54,013 bases of DNA. Origin: Candidatus Neomarinimicrobiota bacterium (GTDB taxonomy: Bacteria > Fidelibacterota > Marinisomatia > Marinisomatales > S15-B10). The stretch spans positions 1-54,013 of the forward strand of contig JASLRT010000023.1 of NCBI GenBank assembly GCA_030743815.1. The letters run 5' to 3'. A program made the translations under genes and the position numbers. Under the pieces are notes generated by a model that was given only the letters and a program-made list of their open reading frames with translations, was not told where the DNA came from and ran no database searches. Of this stretch, positions 47,868-54,013 are shown piece after piece. The first letter of the stretch is position 1. Every line of letters begins with the position of its first letter.

Positions 47868-48655
47868 CTCGCCTCCTTCAAAATCACAAACAGGTGCTGG
47901 AGCGCCGTAAAATCGGTAAATGCATCTGCTACAACAATTTTGTGCAGCATCTCCGGTCGCTCTGTTACGCCAACAACCAATCCTACCGGGAAATTCTCGG
48001 GAAAAATATCACTGAAACCAGAAGTAATAATCCGTTCGCCGATTCCCACATCGACCGCTTTGGGTATCTCCCAAACCTCAAACGTTTCGCCACTCTTCCA
48101 GCGCAGAATGCCCGTTGCCGCGGATTTTTCAAGCTTCACACTTATGCGGAAATTGTAGTCGGTCATTAATTGAACAACGGACGTTTTCTTTCCTACTGAG
48201 ACAGTCTTACCAACAACACCGCCCAAACCGACAACAGCGTAATCTATTCCGATTCCATACTCGCTACCCGTATCGATAGTGACCGACGAAATCAACGGCG
48301 CGATCCCTTTATTAATAATCCTGGCCGGAACCAATTCATATTGGCTGACTCGTTCATAATCCAGCATTGCACGGAGTTCCTCATTCTCTGCCTTAAAACT
48401 CAGAAGCGAACTGTTCAAGAATAACAACTGCATCACCTTCTCGCGCAACAGCTGATTTTCCTCCCGCACTTCACTGATTCCTCTTACCCACAGGACCGGC
48501 TGATATAAGACGGTCAAGACAGTATTAACCTTGCTCTGGATTAATCGAACTTCAGGTGATTCACTGTAAGAGAGAAGATAGATTGAAACAACTATTGCGA
48601 GGAAGAGTGAAACGTAATCTCTTCGCTCAAAGAGGAAACCGAGAAATCTGCGCAT
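47864..48655 (-). CDS. mreC: Cell shape-determining protein MreC
   Basis: A 263-residue protein with one N-terminal membrane helix (about 14-30), a coiled-coil segment (about 55-100) and the periplasmic beta-domain core: VPARIINKGIAPLISSVTID, GIDYAVVGLGGVVGKTVSVG, TSVVQLMTDYNFRISVKL. It scaffolds PBP2 in the elongation complex. It follows mreB by 9 bases. Confidence 0.95.
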   Translation of the reverse strand: MRRFLGFLFERRDYVSLFLAIVVSIYLLSYSESPEVRLIQSKVNTVLTVLYQPVLWVRGISEVREENQLLREKVMQLLFLNSSLLSFKAENEELRAMLDYERVSQYELVPARIINKGIAPLISSVTIDTGSEYGIGIDYAVVGLGGVVGKTVSVGKKTSVVQLMTDYNFRISVKLEKSAATGILRWKSGETFEVWEIPKAVDVGIGERIITSGFSDIFPENFPVGLVVGVTERPEMLHKIVVADAFTDFTALQHLFVILKEAR

Positions 48656-48664
48656 TAAGAAGAG

Positions 48665-49681
48665 CTAAATGAGGACTTCGGCATACTTCTTGATATTATT
48701 GAGGACTATGCCTGTGCCCTTGACAACGTCCAAAAGAGGAAACTCAGAAACGTTTGCCGCCAAGTGCGTTCTTTCACGAATGTTTTGATCCAGACCTTTC
48801 AACAGTGCCGTTCCGCCCGTAAGGATGATGCCACGATCGAGAATATCGACTGACAGCTCTGGCGGCGTCTTTTCGAGAGTTCGTTTCACCGCATCAACGA
48901 TTTGGGTTACAGTATCCTTGAGGGCTTGCCGTAGTTCATCAGAGGATATCTCGACTGTTTTCGGAATACCGGAAACCATATCGCGCCCCTTTACGGTAAT
49001 TGGCTTATCATTCATGCGCATGGCTGTGCCCACAGAAACTTTAATTCTCTCCGCGGTCGGTTCACCGATTTCTAACTTGTGTTCGTTACGAAACCAAGAA
49101 ACGACTGCCTTGTCCATGGCCCTTCCGGCTACCCTGATCGTCTCTTTCGTGACAACACCGTTGAGGGCAATGACAGCAATCTCTGTAGTCCCGCCACCAA
49201 TATCTACGATCATATTGCCCACAGGCTTGCTTATATCGAGGCCGATGCCGATGGCCGCAGCCACGGGTTCCTCAATAAGATATATCTCACGTGCATTAGC
49301 TCTTTCACCGGAGTCCTTCACAGCACGCCTCTCCACCTCAGTAACACCGCTGGGAACACAGATGACCATTCTGGGACGGGCTATCCGATTGAATCGAATC
49401 TTCCTGACGAATCCTTGTAGCAAACCGTCAGTCATCTCGAAATCGGCAATTACACCATCTTTCAGAGGTCGGATCGTCTCTATGTCCCGGTGAGTCTTGC
49501 CAACCATCTCATTCGCTTCATTTCCCACTGCAAGGATAACTCCGTCATTAATTCCCCGGGCAACAATGGATGGCTCATTAATAACCACCCCCTTGCCCTG
49601 AAGCCAGATAAGTGTATTGGCCGTCCCCAAGTCAATGGCGATATCACCGGAAACCCATCCACCCGGACGGAAACTATTCAT
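48665..49681 (-). CDS. mreB: Rod shape-determining protein MreB
   Basis: A 338-residue bacterial actin. Phosphate 1 motif is AIDLGTANTLIW, with GKGVVINEPSIVA after it. Phosphate 2 is NMIVDIGGGTTEIAVIAL and the adenosine motif ILTGGTALLKGLD. It directs lateral wall growth. First gene of the shape operon; its 5' region carries a promoter-like pair of boxes and a leader hairpin. Confidence 0.98.
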   Translation of the reverse strand: MNSFRPGGWVSGDIAIDLGTANTLIWLQGKGVVINEPSIVARGINDGVILAVGNEANEMVGKTHRDIETIRPLKDGVIADFEMTDGLLQGFVRKIRFNRIARPRMVICVPSGVTEVERRAVKDSGERANAREIYLIEEPVAAAIGIGLDISKPVGNMIVDIGGGTTEIAVIALNGVVTKETIRVAGRAMDKAVVSWFRNEHKLEIGEPTAERIKVSVGTAMRMNDKPITVKGRDMVSGIPKTVEISSDELRQALKDTVTQIVDAVKRTLEKTPPELSVDILDRGIILTGGTALLKGLDQNIRERTHLAANVSEFPLLDVVKGTGIVLNNIKKYAEVLI

Positions 49682-49724
49682 TTACTCTACTCACGCTAAA
49701 GAAATAACAAATTTAGATGATTTT

Positions 49725-49749
49725 CCCTTCCTCGGAGTCCTCGGGAGGG
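49725..49749 (-). other. Hairpin in the mreB leader
   Basis: CCCTTCC (49725-49731) pairs with GGGAGGG (49743-49749), seven pairs with one G-T wobble when read as plus-strand RNA; the minus-strand transcript has CCCTCCC with GGAAGGG (one mismatch-type A-C position). No T-run follows in the mreB direction. It lies about 45-70 bases upstream of mreB and could influence leader structure or act as a weak boundary element. Confidence 0.35.
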
Positions 49750-49753
49750 TTAT

Positions 49754-49782
49754 AAGTTACTGTCCGGCAAACTACTAGTCAA
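49754..49782 (-). promoter_or_regulatory. Candidate sigma-70-type promoter of the mreB operon
   Basis: On the minus strand TTGACT (49782-49777) is followed after 17 bases by TAACTT (49759-49754). The -35 box is close to consensus; the -10 box is weak. It lies about 70 bases before mreB. Sequence-pattern evidence only. Confidence 0.3.
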
Positions 49783-49935
49783 TCTGAATCTAAGCAATCA
49801 TGTGTATATCACAAGCGAGATGAGAAACCAAACTGGAAATGAGAATTTTTCAATGGAAGTAATTTTTATCTGAATAGAATAAATTCGACCAGTAATCAAT
49901 CCACTGAAAGTAGGTAAAACTAATGGAGGAACCAA

Positions 49936-50289
49936 ATGAACGACATTACCAACTATCATAACCCGCGCTGATCAAAGATCCGGGAATCCGTGCAGATTCT
50001 CAGAGATAAGGGAGTTGAGCCTCAGATCGTGGAGTATCTTAAGACGACGCCTGACGCGACTACCCTGAAGAAGCTGGCTTCAATGATGGGTCTCCGCCCC
50101 AAGGATTTTATCCGCAGGCGTGAGGTCGATTTCAAAGAGCTTGGACTGAAGGATAAACTGGAAGACGACGCTGAACTTTTTCGACAGATGGTAGCACATC
50201 CAAAGCTGATGGAGCGCCCCATTGCAATAAAGGGAGATCAGGTAGTTCTCGGGCGGCCGCCAGATAGAGTGCTTGAGCTACTGCATTGA
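49936..50289 (+). CDS. arsC: ArsC-family arsenate reductase, candidate selenoprotein (in-frame UGA at catalytic Cys)
   Basis: A 117-residue ArsC-family reductase if the TGA at 49969-49971 is read as selenocysteine. The ATG at 49936 has a strong site GGAGGA (49925-49930) five bases before it. From there the frame reads YHNPR-U-SKIRES and continues unbroken to the stop at 50289. The TGA is codon 12, where E. coli ArsC has its catalytic Cys12. His8 and the arginines Arg60, Arg94 (MERPI) and Arg107 (LGRPP) fall at the same numbers as in E. coli ArsC, so nothing else is missing. A hairpin fitting a bacterial SECIS follows the TGA. A conventional call would begin at GTG 49990 and lose the active site. 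The alternative is a pseudogene with a point mutation or a base error. It starts a plus-strand group with a TauE-like permease. Confidence 0.8.
49972..50001 (+). promoter_or_regulatory. Candidate bacterial SECIS hairpin
   Basis: Just after the UGA, GGGAATC (49982-49988) pairs with GATTCTC (49995-50001): seven pairs, one G-U. The six-base apical loop CGTGCA (49989-49994) has G in its second position. The loop begins 17 bases after the UGA, inside the 16-37 range of published bacterial SECIS rules. A short lower stem ATC/GAT may extend it past an internal loop. The structure was folded by eye. Confidence 0.6.
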
Positions 50290-50332
50290 AAGATGTGACA
50301 GGTTGGTAACGACCTGAAAGATCAACTCCCTG

Positions 50333-51103
50333 ATGGAATACATAATCGTTTCACTTGTCGCTCTGTTGGTATCGGGGTTAACGCTCTTCTCGGGCTTTGG
50401 TCTCGGTTCTCTCCTCATGCCCGTCATGGCCATTTTCTTTCCCATGCAGGTAGCGATCGTAGCAACTGCCGTTGTTCACCTGGCCAACAACTTTTTCAAA
50501 CTGTCACTCTTTGGCAAATATCGTCGCGGCGACGTAGTGGTAAAATTCGGGATGCCAGCAATCGTTTTTGCCGCCGCCGGGGCTTGGATTCTAACACGCA
50601 TCTCAGGTCTTCCTCCCGTTGCAACTTACACCTGGTTCGCCAGACAGTTCGAAGTAGAATGGGTGAAACTTATGATCGCCGCTCTCATAGTCATCTTCGC
50701 ATTGATTGAGGTGCTGCCAATGTTTCGAAAACTCGAGTTCAGCGTCAGCCTGTTGCCGTTGGGTGGCGTTCTAAGCGGCCTGTTCGGCGGACTTTCCGGA
50801 CACCAGGGAGCCATGAGAAGTGCCTTCCTCGCTAACACAGGACTTACTAAGGAACAGTTCATCGGTACGGGTGTCACCATCGCTTGCATGGTTGATATCA
50901 CCCGTCTCACCGTCTACGGCGTTAATTTCTCTATCCTAGAATTAGAAAATAGTAAACTTGTCCTGGCCGGATCTCTGGCGGCATTTCTCGGTGCTTACCT
51001 CGGAAAGCGAATGGTTGAGAAAGTGACTATGATTCATATCCAGAGATTTGTTGCCATATCATTAATCGTCCTGAGTATTGCATTAGGGTCGGGTCTTATT
51101 TAA
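50333..51103 (+). CDS. TauE/SafE-family membrane permease
   Basis: A 256-residue membrane protein of the TauE/SafE (sulfite exporter-like) family. Its paired halves open with VSGLTLFSGFGLGSLLMPVMAI and GGVLSGLFGGLSGHQGAMRSAF, the glycine-rich repeat that defines the family. About eight helices are predicted by eye. Members move sulfite, sulfoacetate or other organic or inorganic anions; the substrate here is unknown. It follows the ArsC gene by 43 bases on the same strand, so an anion linked to thiol or arsenic chemistry is possible but unproven. Confidence 0.88.
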   Translation: MEYIIVSLVALLVSGLTLFSGFGLGSLLMPVMAIFFPMQVAIVATAVVHLANNFFKLSLFGKYRRGDVVVKFGMPAIVFAAAGAWILTRISGLPPVATYTWFARQFEVEWVKLMIAALIVIFALIEVLPMFRKLEFSVSLLPLGGVLSGLFGGLSGHQGAMRSAFLANTGLTKEQFIGTGVTIACMVDITRLTVYGVNFSILELENSKLVLAGSLAAFLGAYLGKRMVEKVTMIHIQRFVAISLIVLSIALGSGLI

Positions 51104-51134
51104 AGAAAAACTTGAATAGACAAAGGAATTAATT

Positions 51135-51623
51135 ATGATCACTATCCGTAATGCGACAGAAGCTGACATAGCTATTATTGTAGCCTTTAATAGTGCCCTT
51201 GCTGAAGAAAGTGAAAATCGATCCCTGGAACCAAAAATTTTGAAGAGCGGCGTCACTCAATTTCTGCAGCAACCGCAACAGGGATTCTACACTCTCGCTG
51301 AAGTAGACGGTGAAATCGTGGGACAGGTGATGATCACCACCGAATTCACTGACTGGCGCAACGGCGTCATGTGGTGGATTCAAAGCGTCTATGTGAAACC
51401 CAAATACAGGCGACAAGGTATCTATCGAGCTCTCCACGAATATTTAGCCGAATTGGCCGCAAAAAAAGAGGAAGTCCGCGGTATCCGTGTCTATGTACAT
51501 GATGAAAACAAGTTAGCGCAACAGGTATACCTGAACCTCGGCATGGAATGGTCCGGCTTCAAGATTATGGAGAAAGACTTTGTCTTACCACCGGTCGGCA
51601 GTACAAACAAGTCAGCTGATTGA
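51135..51623 (+). CDS. GNAT-family N-acetyltransferase
   Basis: A 162-residue acetyltransferase. ITIRNATEADIAIIVAFNSAL opens the fold; WWIQSVYVKPKYRRQGIYRALHEYL contains the acetyl-CoA pyrophosphate loop (RRQGIY), and YVHDENKLAQQVYLNLGM is the closing strand and helix. The substrate cannot be inferred. It is 31 bases past the permease gene and likely in the same transcript. Confidence 0.9.
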   Translation: MITIRNATEADIAIIVAFNSALAEESENRSLEPKILKSGVTQFLQQPQQGFYTLAEVDGEIVGQVMITTEFTDWRNGVMWWIQSVYVKPKYRRQGIYRALHEYLAELAAKKEEVRGIRVYVHDENKLAQQVYLNLGMEWSGFKIMEKDFVLPPVGSTNKSAD

Positions 51624-51800
51624 CCCTCTTCAGGAAACAGTTCGCACTTATGTCAGTTTTGCAACGACAAAACAGACCCAGCAGAAAAGCTCCACAATCG
51701 AAAACTATACTGTCTTTCCCTTGCCTGCCAGCTCCCCCTTCTCCTAAATTTAATCGTTATCTGATCCAGCATAATCATCTTTTTACAATCTATCGGAATC

Positions 51801-53435
51801 ATGACTAATAAAATCATTCCCTGTCCAGAACCGGTAAACGAACCCATCAAGTCGTACGAACCGGGCTCTGATGAACGTAACAGTCTTATGGCAGAACTGA
51901 GGAAACTCCGAACCACCGAAATTGAGATTCCTCTTATTATCAGCGGCAAAGAGGTACGAACCGGCAATTTTACCGATTGTGTTATGCCTCACAATCATCA
52001 GCACATCCTGGCACGATACCACAAAGCGGGCAAGGCGGAAGTCAATCTGGCAATAGAGAGTGCGAAGGAGGCGTGGCACGATTGGTCACGAAGTTCACTG
52101 GAAGAAAGATCAGCAATTTTTCACACAATGGCAGATCTTCTGGCGGGTCCCTATCGCAATCTCCTGAATGCGGCGACCATGCTGAATGTAAGCAAGAACG
52201 TCTTCCAGGCCGAGATCGATTCAGCTTGTGAACTTATTGATTTCTACCGCTTTAATCCGTGGTACGCGCAGGAATTATACAGTCATCAGCCGATGTATTC
52301 TCCCAAGCCAACGAAAAACCGGACAGAACACAGACCGCTGGAAGGTTTCGTATTCGCGGTGACACCGTTCAATTTTGTCTCTATCGCCGGGAACCTCCCC
52401 ACCTCCCCTGTCCTCATGGGCAACGTTTCGCTCTGGAAGCCGGCTTCCAGCGCTGTCTTCCCTGCATATTACCTGATGAAACTTTTCCAGGAAGCAGGCA
52501 TTCCAGACGGCGTTATCAATTTCATCCCGGGACCAGGCTCTAAAGTTGGACCAACTGTTTTGCCGAATACCGATCTGACTGGAATCCATTTTACCGGCTC
52601 AACAGCTGTCTTTCAGTCCATGTGGAAAACAGTTGGAGAAAACATCGCCGGCTATGCTACTTATCCTCGCATCGTGGGCGAAACTGGAGGCAAAGATTTC
52701 TGTGTAGCTCATGAATCCGCCGATCTCGACGCCCTAGTTACCTGTATGGTGCGGGGTGCATTTGAGTATCAGGGACAGAAGTGTTCCGCACTCTCGCGGG
52801 CGTACATCCCGTCAACCATCTGGCCGGAGGTGAAGGATCGGTACACTGCCGAAGTGGAATCCATCAGAATGGGAGACGTAGAAGATTTCACGAACTTCAT
52901 GAACGCGGTGATAGACAAACCGGCTTTCGGCTCAATTGTTGACTACATAAACTACGCAAAAGAATCGTCCGACGCCGAGTTTCTCACGGGCGGAGGCTAT
53001 GACGACTCGGTGGGCTACTTTGTTGAACCAACTACTATCATTACTACCGATCCCCACTTCAAAACGATGGAAGAAGAGATATTTGGCCCCGTCCTGACTA
53101 TTTACGTTTACGATCCCAATGAATGGCAGGATACTCTGCAACTGGTTGATCGAACGTCGATCTATGCCCTGACGGGATGTATTATGGCTCAAGACAGAGC
53201 TGCCATCGATGATGCCTCGCTAGCACTCACTCATGCCGCGGGTAACTTCTACATCAATGATAAGCCGACAGGAGCTGTGGTAGGCCAGCAACCATTCGGC
53301 GGCAGCAGGGCATCAGGAACGAACGACAAGGCAGGTTCTATCTGGAACTTAGCACGCTGGGTTTCTCAGAGGACCATCAAGGAAAATTTCGATCCCCCAA
53401 AAGATTATAGGTATCCATTCATGGCTGACGAATGA
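51801..53435 (+). CDS. pruA: L-glutamate gamma-semialdehyde (delta-1-pyrroline-5-carboxylate) dehydrogenase
   Basis: A 544-residue aldehyde dehydrogenase of proline catabolism, oxidising glutamate semialdehyde to glutamate with NAD. The N-terminus PVNEPIKSYEPGSDER is typical of stand-alone P5C dehydrogenases of the animal-like (ALDH4) type. FAVTPFNFVSIAGNLP, the catalytic Glu294 in VGETGGKDF, the nucleophile Cys328 in GQKCSALSR and EEIFGPVLTIYVY complete the set. Proline dehydrogenase is not in the window. A 177-base non-coding gap precedes it, so it may have its own promoter. Confidence 0.96.
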   Translation: MTNKIIPCPEPVNEPIKSYEPGSDERNSLMAELRKLRTTEIEIPLIISGKEVRTGNFTDCVMPHNHQHILARYHKAGKAEVNLAIESAKEAWHDWSRSSLEERSAIFHTMADLLAGPYRNLLNAATMLNVSKNVFQAEIDSACELIDFYRFNPWYAQELYSHQPMYSPKPTKNRTEHRPLEGFVFAVTPFNFVSIAGNLPTSPVLMGNVSLWKPASSAVFPAYYLMKLFQEAGIPDGVINFIPGPGSKVGPTVLPNTDLTGIHFTGSTAVFQSMWKTVGENIAGYATYPRIVGETGGKDFCVAHESADLDALVTCMVRGAFEYQGQKCSALSRAYIPSTIWPEVKDRYTAEVESIRMGDVEDFTNFMNAVIDKPAFGSIVDYINYAKESSDAEFLTGGGYDDSVGYFVEPTTIITTDPHFKTMEEEIFGPVLTIYVYDPNEWQDTLQLVDRTSIYALTGCIMAQDRAAIDDASLALTHAAGNFYINDKPTGAVVGQQPFGGSRASGTNDKAGSIWNLARWVSQRTIKENFDPPKDYRYPFMADE

Positions 53436-53581
53436 TCAGGTTCATCAAAAGAATTCTCGGATTCAGGAGCTTCTTCGGATTCAGCTAACATTTTCTCCTC
53501 TCAAAGCAACTCCTGTTCCAAGTGCGATGGCACGGGGTTTTCTATAGAATCAAGCATAAGCTGCGAAAGGCCTGAACAGAT

Positions 53582-54013
53582 ATGAGAAGAACTCGAGTCC
53601 TCATCATGGGAGCCGCTGGGCGTGATTTTCATGATTTCAACGTAATCTACCGCGATGATCCGCAAAGCGAGGTTGTCGCCTTCACGGCAACGCAAATCCC
53701 CAACATCGAAGGTAGGCTATATCCACCCGCTCTCAGTGGTGAACTGTATCCCGATGGGATACCCATTCTGGACGAGGCTGATCTGTCCCGTCTGATATCT
53801 GAAATGAAAATCGACGATGTAGTCTTCGCCTACAGCGATGTTTCCCATCAATATGTGATGCACAAGGCGTCGGAAGTCCTGAAGTGCGGGTCAAATTTCA
53901 AGCTCTTGGGTGGCGAAAAGACAATGATCAAATCTAATAAACCGGTAATAGCAATCGGCGCTGTCAGAACCGGATCTGGGAAAAGTCAGACGACTCGGCG
54001 AGTGGCAGAAGTA
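53582..54013 (+). CDS. Cyclic 2,3-diphosphoglycerate synthetase-like NTPase (3' end outside window)
   Basis: The first 144 codons of a larger gene, open to the right edge. The start MRRTRVLIMGAAGRDFHDFN and the middle PPALSGELYPDGIPI match the N-terminal domain of the cyclic 2,3-diphosphoglycerate synthetase-like family, and the P-loop AIGAVRTGSGKSQTTR follows at about 124-139. In methanogens the enzyme makes a thermoprotective solute; bacterial members are usually labelled GTPase and their role is not established. The start ATG at 53582 lies 146 bases past pruA. Confidence 0.85.
   Translation, partial: MRRTRVLIMGAAGRDFHDFNVIYRDDPQSEVVAFTATQIPNIEGRLYPPALSGELYPDGIPILDEADLSRLISEMKIDDVVFAYSDVSHQYVMHKASEVLKCGSNFKLLGGEKTMIKSNKPVIAIGAVRTGSGKSQTTRRVAEV

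Larger units (their letters stand above)
49682..49935. other. Divergent intergenic region between mreB and the ArsC gene
   Basis: This 254-base region separates the minus-strand block from the plus-strand block and must hold promoters in both directions. Besides the mreB-side elements, an A/T-rich stretch near 49840-49880 contains a TAGAAT box (49875-49880) that could serve the plus-strand genes, with only a poor -35 match (TGGAAG at 49854). No coding sequence is apparent before the Shine-Dalgarno site at 49925-49930. Confidence 0.4.

Noticed and set aside
49990-50289. A 99-residue ArsC-like protein starting at GTG 49990
   Set aside because: It lacks the active-site loop and has no ribosome site; the matching N-terminus is upstream in the same frame behind a single TGA with a strong ribosome site at 49925. 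I annotate the longer gene.

Overview
The window reads as a piece of a Gram-negative chromosome of the Fibrobacterota-Chlorobiota-Bacteroidota (FCB) kind, most likely a marine Candidatus Marinimicrobia (SAR406)-like bacterium. The reasons are a PorV/PorQ-type outer membrane protein beside a secreted protein with a type IX-style C-terminal sorting domain, a BamD-type lipoprotein, System I cytochrome c maturation genes, a TRAP transporter with a TatT subunit, and an isobutyryl-CoA-mutase-type B12 enzyme. The phylum call is inference. No rRNA, tRNA, insertion sequence, phage gene or CRISPR array was seen.

Everything from the left edge to 49681 is on the minus strand. The genes are tightly packed, often with 1-20 base overlaps, so read them right to left: the cell-shape operon mreB-mreC-mreD-mrdA-rodA (49681-44371); a CpoB/YbgF-like periplasmic protein and a single-domain glycogen/starch synthase-like protein; a lipoprotein, outer-membrane protein and TPR lipoprotein set (42478-38697); glyA; a TatT-TatP-fused-permease TRAP transporter (37236-33469); a secretion and surface block holding a PorV-like protein, a catalytically degenerate M6-like protease and a 992-residue peptidase/propeller/beta-barrel fusion (33315-26042); a DUF5683-like protein, BamD and NadD; a Ca/Na antiporter; ftsE-ftsX; hrcA-grpE-dnaJ without dnaK; comEA with PilM/PilN-like genes; rsmD-coaD; an fmdB-type zinc ribbon gene; isocitrate dehydrogenase; obgE-dprA; nrnA-ispH-pdxS-pdxT-dxs-cstA; the B12 mutase; and ccmE-ccmF, with ccmF running off the left edge.

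From 49936 the strand switches to plus: an ArsC-family reductase, a TauE/SafE permease, a GNAT acetyltransferase, delta-1-pyrroline-5-carboxylate dehydrogenase and the start of a cyclic-2,3-diphosphoglycerate-synthetase-like NTPase that is cut by the right edge.

The most notable observation is that the ArsC gene has an in-frame TGA exactly at its catalytic cysteine (codon 12), preceded by a strong Shine-Dalgarno site and followed by a hairpin at the spacing expected of a bacterial SECIS element. It is therefore a strong candidate selenocysteine arsenate reductase, and a conventional gene call would reduce it to a truncated 99-residue protein. Other points of interest are the mutase's active-site residues (F86/Q204, isobutyryl-CoA type rather than methylmalonyl-CoA type), a CcmE with Cys in place of the heme-binding His, a secreted M6-like protein that has lost its zinc motif, and the peptidase/propeller/barrel fusion.
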